Assembly (NCBI GenBank): GCA_013821455.1
Contig: JACDGS010000011.1
Coordinates: 1 to 64,000 of the forward strand
Length of the DNA stretch: 64,000 nucleotides
From: Chthoniobacterales bacterium
Lineage (GTDB): Bacteria; Verrucomicrobiota; Verrucomicrobiia; Chthoniobacterales; UBA10450
Direction of reading: 5' to 3'
In this document: positions 28,752 through 35,856 of the stretch, in pieces
How the letters are laid out: each line of letters opens with the position of its first letter
Position numbering within the stretch: position 1 is the stretch's first letter
Notes under the pieces: model-generated
The model's database searches: none
Told to the model about the DNA's origin: nothing
The model's input: the letters and a program-made list of their open reading frames with translations, nothing else
Made by a program: the position numbers and the translations under genes

Positions 28752-28871
28752 GTCATCCCGAGCCGCGGAGACGGCGAGGGACCTCCCAACAGCAATTTGC
28801 GCTTTCGCCTAACGGCAGCCGCGGATTGCGTCGGCAGGGTCCCTCTCCGCGCCGCGCCGGATCGGGATGAC
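28752..28871. repeat. Palindromic repeat, family A
   Basis: Starts GTCATCCCGAGCCGCGGAG and ends GCGCCGGATCGGGATGAC with inner GGGACC.../...GGTCCC arms. It is most similar to the copy at 31314-31432, including the shared core around CAATTTGC and GCGGATTG. It includes a GCCTAACG word (28807). It follows the putA stop. Confidence 0.85.
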
Positions 28872-28994
28872 AAGTGGAGCGGTCTCGTGATTCTCGCCCG
28901 TCGTTAGGCAGATCGTTAGGGCAAGGATCTCCGAGAAAAATCCAGCAAGAAGAAATCGCTGGTGTCCAGACCCCGCTTCCGGTTTAAGAAAGCG

Positions 28995-29996
28995 ATGAAG
29001 ATAATTTCGCGAGCAGGGAGCGCCATCAAGACCTCGATCCACTCGGCGAGACGCCACATGGCGATTGCGGTCACATCGTCGCTCTGTCTTGCCGGATTCG
29101 CGGGGATCGCCTGTGGAGAATCGTTCCCTCCAGCTTATTATCAGAATTTCCCGGTGCCGCCTTACCCACAGGGCATGGCGTTCGACGGAACAAATATCTG
29201 GGTGACAAGTCAGAGCGAACCGAAAATCACCGAGCTGCGTGCGGCGGACGGCGCCATGGTGGGAACGTTTCGCGTGAGCAGCGCCATTTCCTTCGCCGCG
29301 GTTTATGATGGGGTTTATATCTGGGTCACGAACAGTGCGTTTTCCGGTGGCAACCTGACGCGTCTGCGCGCGGCCGATGGGTCCACCGAAGGGGTTTACC
29401 CAGCCGGGGTCGGCGATCCCTACGGTATTCTCTTCGATGGCACGAACATCTGGGTCACCAGCGTCGGGAGCAAAAATGTCGCCAAGATACGAGCCAGCGA
29501 TGCCGCGGTTTTGGGCGTCTTCCAAACTGGCGCGCAGAATACTTCTGGCGCGTTTCATCTGGCATTCGACGGAGCCAACGTTTGGGTGGCAAATTCCTAC
29601 GACAACACGGTGGCGAAGTTGCGCGCCAGTGATGGAGTGTTGCTCGGCACATTTGCGGTCGGAAATTTTCCTTTCGGTATCGCCTTCGATGGCAGCAACG
29701 TTTGGGTGGCGAATTTGGGAGACGATTCTGTTTCGGAACTTCGGGCCAGCGACGGCGCGCTCCTCGGGACGCTGCGTGTCGGAGACGCGCCCGCGGATGT
29801 CATCTTTGCCGTTGGTCATATTTGGACGGCGAACGTCAATGGCAACACGGTCAGCGAAATCGGGGATGGTCCTCCCCGGTTGAAAAACTATCGGGCAGGA
29901 TTCGCGCCGCAAAACCTGGTCTCCGATGGAACGAACATCTGGGTCTCGGACGTTTACGGACGCAGTGTGACCAAGCTCACGGTTAATCAGCCGTAA
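28995..29996 (+). CDS. Secreted beta-propeller repeat protein (YncE/NHL-like)
   Basis: A 333-residue exported protein. After a basic leader and hydrophobic segment (AIAVTSSLCLAGFAGIACG) it has six to seven ~43-residue repeats with the pattern AFDGTNIWVT...KITELRAADGAMVGTF; related blocks are LFDGTNIWVTSVGSKNVAKI and AFDGSNVWVANLGDDSVSEL. This is the YncE/virginiamycin-B-lyase-like propeller architecture, used for binding rather than catalysis. ATG 28995 is preferred; an in-frame GTG at 28962 would give a longer leader. The CGTTAGGC inverted pair lies 39 bp after the stop. Confidence 0.85.
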   Translation: MKIISRAGSAIKTSIHSARRHMAIAVTSSLCLAGFAGIACGESFPPAYYQNFPVPPYPQGMAFDGTNIWVTSQSEPKITELRAADGAMVGTFRVSSAISFAAVYDGVYIWVTNSAFSGGNLTRLRAADGSTEGVYPAGVGDPYGILFDGTNIWVTSVGSKNVAKIRASDAAVLGVFQTGAQNTSGAFHLAFDGANVWVANSYDNTVAKLRASDGVLLGTFAVGNFPFGIAFDGSNVWVANLGDDSVSELRASDGALLGTLRVGDAPADVIFAVGHIWTANVNGNTVSEIGDGPPRLKNYRAGFAPQNLVSDGTNIWVSDVYGRSVTKLTVNQP

Positions 29997-30035
29997 CTGA
30001 TTCCCGACCAGCCATTGTTTTTCCGGCGCCGCTTT

Positions 30036-30062
30036 GCCTAACGAACTTCCAAGTCGTTAGGC
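30036..30062. terminator. Hairpin made of two inverted CGTTAGGC words
   Basis: GCCTAACGA (30036-30044) and TCGTTAGGC (30054-30062) pair perfectly around a 9-nt loop. The structure sits between two convergent genes (propeller on the plus strand, small membrane protein on the minus strand). It is placed as terminators built from inverted uptake sequences are in Neisseria and Haemophilus. No T-run follows. Confidence 0.55.
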
Positions 30063-30093
30063 GAAGAGGTGTCCGGTGCAGCGCCCGGATTTC

Positions 30094-30381
30094 TTACCGT
30101 CCGAAAACTAGCCGCAACACGCAGTAGAGCATGTAAAAAACCGGCCACGCGACAACGAGCATCAAGCCAGCAAAGAGAATCCACTCGCGTTGCCTTTCGC
30201 GCATCATCTCGCGCCGAAATTCCTGATTAAAACGATGGAAACGGCGCGCGGGAGAATCGTCGTCATCGCCGCCGTCGGGCCAGGAAGAGCCGCGCCAATC
30301 GCTCAGGTTGGATTGAAAGCAAAAATCGGTAACCAGAAAACGGCGTCCCGCGCGATTGGAGAAAGGAGCCTGCGGTTTCAT
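30094..30381 (-). CDS. Small C-terminally anchored membrane protein
   Basis: A 95-residue protein: polar N-terminal half with an acidic run (WPDGGDDDDSPARRFHRFNQ), a basic helix (EFRREMMRERQREW) and a C-terminal membrane segment (ILFAGLMLVVAWPVFYMLYC). The start at ATG 30381 leaves a 90-bp divergent gap to the nitrilase-fold gene; the longer open frame would overlap it. I do not recognise the family. Confidence 0.6.
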   Translation of the reverse strand: MKPQAPFSNRAGRRFLVTDFCFQSNLSDWRGSSWPDGGDDDDSPARRFHRFNQEFRREMMRERQREWILFAGLMLVVAWPVFYMLYCVLRLVFGR

Positions 30382-30471
30382 GAAGCAGGGAAGCGCAGGA
30401 AAGATGCCATCGCCCGCCCGAAACGAAAGGGTGACAATTTGCGGCAGGCGACGAAGCGCCGAGTTTCCCGG

Positions 30472-31296
30472 GTGAAAATCGCGGCCGCCCAAATTGACTG
30501 CGTCCCCGGCGAAGTCGCTACGAATCTGCGCAAGCTCGAGGCATTCGCCGAACGCGCGAAAGCGGCCGGTGCAGACCTGGTGGTGTTTCCAGAAATGGCC
30601 GACACCGGTTACGTGATGCCGATTATTCTGCAGTCGGCTTTACCTTGGAGCGAAGGCGCGGTGCCGGCACTGCGGGAAATCGCGCGGCGTCTTCAGCTCG
30701 CGATTATTTGCGGGGTCTCGGAGCGGGTGAAAAACGCGATCTATAACGCGCAGGTTTTCATTGATGCGAAAGGCGAGATCGGCGGGAGCTATCGCAAAGC
30801 GCATCTCTTCTCCGCCGGCACTCTGGATGAGAGGGAATGCTTTGCGGCCGGAAATGAAATTCGGAGTTACGCGTTCGGCGATTTTCGGCTCGGCCTGAGC
30901 ATCTGTTACGATCTGCGTTTTCCCGAGATTTATCGCGAACTGGCGACGGCGCAGCGCGCGACGGTTTTCGTTGTTTCATCGGCCTGGCCTTTTCCGCGGG
31001 CGGAACATTTGCGCATCCTCACGCTCGCGCGGGCGATCGAAAATCAGAGTTACCTCGTGCTCGCCAATCGCGTCGGCACCGATGATGGCGCGACCTTCTG
31101 TGGCGGCTCCGCGGTGTTTGATCCCTACGGAAACGTGCTCGGTGCGGGTTCGAGTGAAGGCGAGGAACTCATCACGGCGGAATTATCGACGGAAGTTTTA
31201 CGGACGGTGCGGGAGCGCATGGCCGTCTTCACTCATCGACGAGGCGATCTCTACGATTCGTTAGGCGAACAGGCCGCGGAGACACGCACTCGTTAG
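30472..31296 (+). CDS. Carbon-nitrogen hydrolase (nitrilase/omega-amidase superfamily)
   Basis: A 274-residue nitrilase-fold amidohydrolase. The catalytic triad is visible: Glu in LVVFPEMADTGYV, Lys in GSYRKAHLFSAG and Cys in LSICYDLRFPEIYRE. The length and the DLRFPE context match omega-amidase/Nit2-type enzymes, which remove ammonia from keto-acid amides, but substrate cannot be fixed from sequence. The GTG start at 30472 (KIAAAQIDCVPGEVATN) matches the family N-terminus. The stop TAG is inside a CGTTAGGC word and another copy lies 32 bp earlier. Confidence 0.9.
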   Translation: MKIAAAQIDCVPGEVATNLRKLEAFAERAKAAGADLVVFPEMADTGYVMPIILQSALPWSEGAVPALREIARRLQLAIICGVSERVKNAIYNAQVFIDAKGEIGGSYRKAHLFSAGTLDERECFAAGNEIRSYAFGDFRLGLSICYDLRFPEIYRELATAQRATVFVVSSAWPFPRAEHLRILTLARAIENQSYLVLANRVGTDDGATFCGGSAVFDPYGNVLGAGSSEGEELITAELSTEVLRTVRERMAVFTHRRGDLYDSLGEQAAETRTR

Positions 31297-31313
31297 GCGA
31301 ACCGCGTTCGGTT

Positions 31314-31432
31314 GTCATCCCGAGCCGCAGACGGCGAGGGACCCCGCAACTGCAATTTGCTCTTTCGTTTCAACGGTAAGCGTGGATTGCTTCGGCGGGG
31401 TCCCTCTCCGTGCTGCGCCGGATCGGGATGAC
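31314..31432. repeat. Palindromic repeat, family A
   Basis: Starts GTCATCCCGAGCCGCAGAC and ends CGCCGGATCGGGATGAC with inner GGGACCCCGC / GCGGGGTCCC arms. It is close to the copy at 28752-28871. It separates the nitrilase-fold gene from the convergent nuclease-like gene. Confidence 0.85.
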
Positions 31433-31452
31433 AAGCCTGTGCGGCCTTTAAT

Positions 31453-32325
31453 TTACCGCAGGCGAGAACGAGCGTTCGCGCTTTCTAAACGCGACCAGAC
31501 CGTCAGCGGCGCCAAATTTTGCTGACGGTTCAGCAAACGCGTCCCGGCGGTGGCGATTTTTTGCAGGATGCGCAACCGCGCGCTCTCCGAACTGTCATGC
31601 CAGACCGGTTTGCGCTGCATCGTTAGGCTGCCGCTTTTCTCTACCAGCAAACCCCAGCCTAACGGCGTCTCCGCTGCGCGCAGGAGTTCGTTAGGCGAGA
31701 CGAGAAAGAACAGATTCGCACAGGCGTAGTGCGCGATTTTTTCAAACTTACGGCCGTCGCGCAACTGGCGTTGCAAAGCAGCCAGCTCGCGCGTGACGCG
31801 GGCGTAACCGCGATGCTGGATGGCCGCGAAATCGTGCGCTTCCCACTCGGGAAAAAGCGTGTCGCCGGTGCGCAAAGTCGGGTAATGCACGCGCAGGTTT
31901 CGCTCCAGAATCTGGCGGCGCTGGAAGAGGGTTTCGAGCCGTGCGAGAGCGCGCGGACTGCGGCAATCGTCGCGGCGAAAATCCGGCGCGGATTGTTTGC
32001 ACTCAAAGATCGCGGTGACGCCGAGGCGGGCATTTTTTTGCGGACGGTAGGCGGCGACGTCGGCGCGGTAACGAGATTTGGGAAGCGCGACCTCGAGCGC
32101 GCAGATCGGATAACCGTTCTCTTGCGCCCAAAGAAGAGCTAAGCGTTTGAGTTCGAGGTGGGCCGCGGTTTCGCCGTGGCGCTGCCGTTTGTCATCCTGA
32201 GCGGATTGAAGGACCCCGCAAGCGTCGCTGGATGTGTTTGTCAAATCGAGTCTGCAGCCGCTTGGGAGGTCCCTCGCTCCGCTCGGGATGACAATGCTGG
32301 CGTCGCGGCCTAACGACGGATCCAT
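31453..32325 (-). CDS. Putative PD-(D/E)XK nuclease-fold protein (MmcB-like)
   Basis: A 290-residue protein if started at ATG 32325. From ~residue 55 it reads LELKRLALLWAQENGYP, then YRADVAAYRP and TAIFECKQSAPDFRRDD. The spaced Asp...Glu-x-Lys (RADV, FECK) resembles the PD-(D/E)XK nuclease core, and the later ANLFFLVSPNELLRAAETPL resembles the end of MmcB-type DNA repair proteins. The nuclease call is inference. Residues ~10-50 are encoded by a family A palindromic repeat (32191-32292), so either the true start is further in (a TTG near 32241) or the repeat has been added to the protein. It overlaps the end of hemB by 16 bp. Confidence 0.6.
   Translation of the reverse strand: MDPSLGRDASIVIPSGARDLPSGCRLDLTNTSSDACGVLQSAQDDKRQRHGETAAHLELKRLALLWAQENGYPICALEVALPKSRYRADVAAYRPQKNARLGVTAIFECKQSAPDFRRDDCRSPRALARLETLFQRRQILERNLRVHYPTLRTGDTLFPEWEAHDFAAIQHRGYARVTRELAALQRQLRDGRKFEKIAHYACANLFFLVSPNELLRAAETPLGWGLLVEKSGSLTMQRKPVWHDSSESARLRILQKIATAGTRLLNRQQNLAPLTVWSRLESANARSRLR
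32191..32292. repeat. Palindromic repeat, family A, inside the nuclease-like gene
   Basis: Starts GTCATCCTGAGCGGATTGAAG and ends CTCCGCTCGGGATGAC (arms imperfect). On the minus strand it is open and encodes IVIPSGARDLPSG..., the usual translation of this repeat, at the N-terminus of the nuclease-like gene. Confidence 0.8.
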
Positions 32326-33296
32326 TCCGCCAGCTCCCGCGCCCAGTAGGTGATGATGAGATCGGCGCCGGCGCGCTTCAGGCCGGTCATGATTTCGAGG
32401 ACGGCGGCGCGCTCGTCGAGCCAGCCCTTTTCTGCCGCGGCTTTGACCATCGCGTATTCGCCGCTGACGTGATAGACCGCCGTCGTTAGGCCAAAACGTT
32501 CTTTCACGCGCCACAGGACATCGAGATATGACGACGCGGGTTTCACGAGGATGATGTCGGCGCCTTCCGCGACGTCGAGTGCGACTTCGCGCAAGGCTTC
32601 GGCGGCGTTGGCCGGGTCCATTTGATAAGTGCGCCGGTCGCCAAATTGCGGAGGACTTTCCGCCGCCTCGCGGAAGGGTCCGTAAAAAGCAGAGGCAAAC
32701 TTCGCCGCGTAACTCATGATGCCGGTCTGCTCGTAACCGGCGGCGTCGAGCGCTTCGCGGATCGCGCCGATGCGGCCGTCCATCATGTCGCTCGGCGCCA
32801 CTAAATCCGCGCCTGCAGCCGCGTGCGAGACGGCGGTTTTTGCCAGCAGCTCCACGCTTTCATCGTTCAAAACATGAAAGTGATCGCCGTCCTGCCTAAC
32901 GACACCGCAATGTCCGTGGCTCATGTATTCGCAAAGGCAAACATCCGTGATGACAAGCAGTTCGGGCGTCTCCGTTTTGATCGCGCGGACTGCTTTTTGC
33001 ACGACGCCGTCCTCGGCGTAAGCGCTGGAAGCTTGTTCGTCCTTCTCGTTAGGAATGCCGAAAAGAAGAACGGCCTGGAGGCCGGCTGCCGCGGCGCGGG
33101 CGGCTTCGGCGGCGACTTCGTTAGGCGAAATTTGTTCGACTCCGGGCATGCTCGCGATGTTGCGGCGGTGCGCGATTTTTTCGCTGACGAAGAGCGGCAA
33201 AATGAAGTCGTTAGGCGTGAGCACAGTCTCGCGCACGAGATTCCGGAGTGCAGCGGTCCGGCGCAAACGGCGCGGGCGATGGACCAGTTTTCTCAC
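32310..33296 (-). CDS. hemB: Delta-aminolevulinic acid dehydratase (porphobilinogen synthase)
   Basis: Condenses two 5-aminolevulinate molecules to porphobilinogen in heme synthesis. The 328-residue product has the zinc-site cysteines in VITDVCLCEYMSHGHCG, a first active-site region in GADLVAPSDMMDGRIGAIR, and the Schiff-base lysine in GADIILVKPASSYLDVL. The start chosen is GTG 33296 (RKLVHRPRRLRRTAALRNL), which fits family length and leaves an 88-bp divergent gap to coaX. The final codons CGT TAG lie in a CGTTAGGC word (minus strand); five further copies lie inside. Confidence 0.96.
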   Translation of the reverse strand: MRKLVHRPRRLRRTAALRNLVRETVLTPNDFILPLFVSEKIAHRRNIASMPGVEQISPNEVAAEAARAAAAGLQAVLLFGIPNEKDEQASSAYAEDGVVQKAVRAIKTETPELLVITDVCLCEYMSHGHCGVVRQDGDHFHVLNDESVELLAKTAVSHAAAGADLVAPSDMMDGRIGAIREALDAAGYEQTGIMSYAAKFASAFYGPFREAAESPPQFGDRRTYQMDPANAAEALREVALDVAEGADIILVKPASSYLDVLWRVKERFGLTTAVYHVSGEYAMVKAAAEKGWLDERAAVLEIMTGLKRAGADLIITYWARELAEWIRR

Positions 33297-33384
33297 GGAG
33301 CCGAGGCTACGCGGACGGCTTCCGCGTCGCAAGCGTCGGGCAGTTGTGTCGCGGGGAGCGGCAGTGTCTGTTGGGCTTCCGTCT

Positions 33385-34149
33385 ATGCCAGCGCGCGCCG
33401 ATTTCCTGCTCATCGACGTGAGCAATTCGTTCACGAAATTGGCTTTCTCGTCGCGGAAAAAAATTGGTGCGACCGAGCGGATCGCAACCCACTCGTTAGG
33501 CACGGAGGCGTTGCGCAAAATCATCAGGGAACGCCGGGTCGAGGACATCGTTGTTTGCTCGGTGGTGCCAAAAAAAGACGCGTTGATTCGAAGAGCAGCG
33601 GGGAAAATCCGGGTGACGTTTGTGAGCGCGAAAAGCGCGCTCGGTGTCGGCGTCGATTATCCGCAGCCGCGCACAATCGGCGCGGATCGCCTCGCGAACG
33701 CCGCGGCCGTCGCGGAGATATATGGTTGCCCGGCGGTGGTGGTGGATTTCGGGACGGCTGTAACGTTCGATATTGTTTCGGCGGATCGCTCCTACATCGG
33801 AGGCGTGATCGCGCCCGGGCTGGAAGCGATGACGAGCTATCTTTACAAGAAGACGGCGCTGCTGCCGAAATTAACTCTGGCGGAGCCACGGTCGGCGGTG
33901 GGCAAGTCCACGCGCGCGGCGATGATGTCGGGCGCAATCTTCGGCTATCGCGGATTGGTGAAGGAAATCATCGCGAAAATAAGAGTGGAGGTGTTCGTTA
34001 GGCAAAAAGCCCGGATCATCGCGACCGGTGGCTATGCGCGCCTGATCGCGGAGAAAATGCCGGAGATCGATGCGGTTCATCCGCACCTGACTTTGGAGGG
34101 TCTGCGCATTATTGGAAATCTTGAATTCGTTAGGCGAGGCGGCCGTTGA
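33385..34149 (+). CDS. coaX: Type III pantothenate kinase
   Basis: Phosphorylates pantothenate in the first step of coenzyme A synthesis. The 254-residue product has the ATP-binding start FLLIDVSNSFTKLAF, the GADRLANAAAV motif and VVVDFGTAVTFDIVS followed by YIGGVIAPGLEAMTSYLYKK, all typical of CoaX. Starting at ATG 33385 removes an unrelated upstream extension that overlaps hemB. It overlaps the next gene by 4 bp. Three CGTTAGGC words lie inside. Confidence 0.95.
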   Translation: MPARADFLLIDVSNSFTKLAFSSRKKIGATERIATHSLGTEALRKIIRERRVEDIVVCSVVPKKDALIRRAAGKIRVTFVSAKSALGVGVDYPQPRTIGADRLANAAAVAEIYGCPAVVVDFGTAVTFDIVSADRSYIGGVIAPGLEAMTSYLYKKTALLPKLTLAEPRSAVGKSTRAAMMSGAIFGYRGLVKEIIAKIRVEVFVRQKARIIATGGYARLIAEKMPEIDAVHPHLTLEGLRIIGNLEFVRRGGR

Positions 34150-35090
34150 AAAAAGCGATCGGCATCGATTTCGGCGGCACGAGTGTGAAGCCGGGTGTCG
34201 TGCTTGACGGGAAGATCGTCGAATTCGCGGAGCGCATTCCGACACGCAGCCATGAGGGCGCGGAGTCGCTGCTCGCGGCGGTCTTGGGCGCGGTGGAGGA
34301 ATTGCGGGCGAAACATCCAGAGGTTTGTGCACTTGGCGCCGGCCTGCCTGGGATCGTCGATAGCGTGCAAGGCCGGGTCGGGGAACTGACTAATGTTCCG
34401 GGCTGGAAGGATGTTTGCCTGACGAAATTGCTGGAGGAACGCACTGGTTTGCCGGCTGCGATCGACAACGACGCGAACGCAATGACTTACGCGGAGTGGC
34501 TCTACGGCGCGGGGCGCGACGCGGTGAATGTGGTCTGCGTCACGCTCGGGACCGGTGTGGGCGGGGGCCTGATTCTGGATGGAAAACTGTTTCGCGGCAG
34601 CCAGCTCGGCGCGGGTGAGATTGGCCAGATGACAATAGATCCTCACGGAGTGCGCGGACATTACGGGAACTTCGGAGCGCTCGAAAAATATGTGGGCAAC
34701 AACCAGATCGGCGAGCGCGCACAGCAACTCTACCGAGAAGCCGGCCTAACGAAAAGCAGCGAGGAGTGCGATCCGCTCGCGCTGCAAAACGCGGCCGATG
34801 GCGGCGATGCGATTGCGCGCAAAGTCTGGGCCGAGGTGGGCTTCAATCTCGGGATTACGCTGTGCGACATCGTCTGGCTTCTGAATCCGGATCGGATTGT
34901 TCTCGGCGGAGGCGTGGCGAGGGCGGGTGAGTATGTTTTCGGGCCGATTCGAGAGCTGATTCGCGAACGAACGATGCGAATTTTTCACGAGCGTCTTGAG
35001 ATCGTGCCGGCGGCGTTGGGAAATGACGCCGGGATTATTGGCAGCGCGGCACTCGCGCTGGAAAAGGCAACCGCTGCCGCTCGTGCCTAA
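34146..35090 (+). CDS. ROK-family sugar kinase (glucokinase-like), zinc motif absent
   Basis: A 314-residue ROK protein without a DNA-binding domain, hence a kinase rather than repressor. It has the phosphate-binding start KAIGIDFGGTSVK, sugar-site residues in GLPAAIDNDANAMTYAEWL (Asn-Asp), and the Gly-rich VCVTLGTGVGGGLILDGKL. The usual ROK zinc module (His, then C-x-C-G-x2-G-C) is replaced by GEIGQMTIDPHG and RGHYGNFGALEKYVG, so all four zinc ligands are missing. It starts at TTG 34146 overlapping coaX. The stop TAA is in a GCCTAACG word. Confidence 0.9.
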   Translation: MKKAIGIDFGGTSVKPGVVLDGKIVEFAERIPTRSHEGAESLLAAVLGAVEELRAKHPEVCALGAGLPGIVDSVQGRVGELTNVPGWKDVCLTKLLEERTGLPAAIDNDANAMTYAEWLYGAGRDAVNVVCVTLGTGVGGGLILDGKLFRGSQLGAGEIGQMTIDPHGVRGHYGNFGALEKYVGNNQIGERAQQLYREAGLTKSSEECDPLALQNAADGGDAIARKVWAEVGFNLGITLCDIVWLLNPDRIVLGGGVARAGEYVFGPIRELIRERTMRIFHERLEIVPAALGNDAGIIGSAALALEKATAAARA

Positions 35091-35097
35091 CGAGCGC

Positions 35098-35246
35098 GTC
35101 ATCCCGAGCGGAGCGCAGCGGAGTCGAGGGATCCCGTGAAGTTTCTGGGAAGCTCTCGCTCAAGAGGACCGGGCAGCGGACCTTCACGGAAACGCATCGG
35201 GATCCCTCGACTGCGTTACGCTTCGCTTCACTCCGCTCGGGATGAC
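35098..35246. repeat. Palindromic repeat, family A
   Basis: Starts GTCATCCCGAGCGGAGCG and ends TCCGCTCGGGATGAC with inner arms GAGTCGAGGGATCCCG / CGGGATCCCTCGAC around a unique core. The end of the broken Nudix frame runs into its right arm. Confidence 0.85.
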
Positions 35247-35768
35247 AGGATGATTTCGCGGGTGAGCAACCGATCACCGTCGAACTCGAAGTAGCCAGTG
35301 AAGCTTTTCCCTTGCAACAATAGCGGGAGCCAGTGTCGGTCGTCTTCCCATTTCGTCGTACGGAATGGCGTCGAGCGGCGTCCAGAGCGGGACGGCTTCG
35401 TCCGTCTCGCGCGGCTCGCCCTCCAAATCGCGCGCGATGAAAACGGCGCAATGCAGGCTGAAGCCGTCGCGAAATTGAAAGAACAATTCGCCGCATTGCC
35501 GCGCTCCGAGAGGACGGATGCCGAGTTCTTCGTATGTCTCGCGCAACACGGAGTCGAGCGCGTTTTCTCCCGGATCGATCTTTCCGCCGGGAGCGTTAAT
35601 CTTCCCCGCACCGAAGCCGCGTTTTTTCCGGATGAGCAGGATATGGTCATCGCGCAAAATGAAGCAAAGGTTAGCGCGTTGCTGCGGCTGCCAGTTCTCC
35701 CGCAACGCGCTCCTCGGTCTGCGCAAAATTGCAGCTCGGTCTGTGCTCTCGGTTCGCTCGGTGGACAT
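35228..35768 (-). pseudogene. MTH1-like Nudix hydrolase (8-oxo-dGTPase type), frameshifted
   Basis: The first frame (from ATG 35768) encodes a Nudix domain: ANLCFILRDDHILLIRKK, then the Nudix box GKIDPGENALDSVLRETYEELGI (G-x5-E-x7-REUXEE-x-G; shown in part as RETYEELGI). It reaches LDAIPYDEM and then leaves the family. The rest continues in another frame: WEDDRHWLPLLLQGKSFTGY, then FEFDGDRLLTREI, which matches the end of human MTH1 (DMWPDDSYWFPLLLQKKKF). The break is near 35347-35353, consistent with loss of two bases (TG of an ATGTGG). It may be a real lesion or a sequence error. Confidence 0.75.
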
Positions 35769-35856
35769 GCCGAACGATTTACGAGTTGAAGCCCGGAGGA
35801 AATGCGAAAATTAAAAACTTGTCAGGGCTAGCAGGCGACAGTTTGATGCAGGCGAC

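Noticed and set aside
30190-30471. 94-residue N-terminal extension of the nitrilase-fold gene
   Set aside because: It is basic, has no family similarity and overlaps a more plausible small membrane protein on the other strand; the GTG at 30472 fits the family start.
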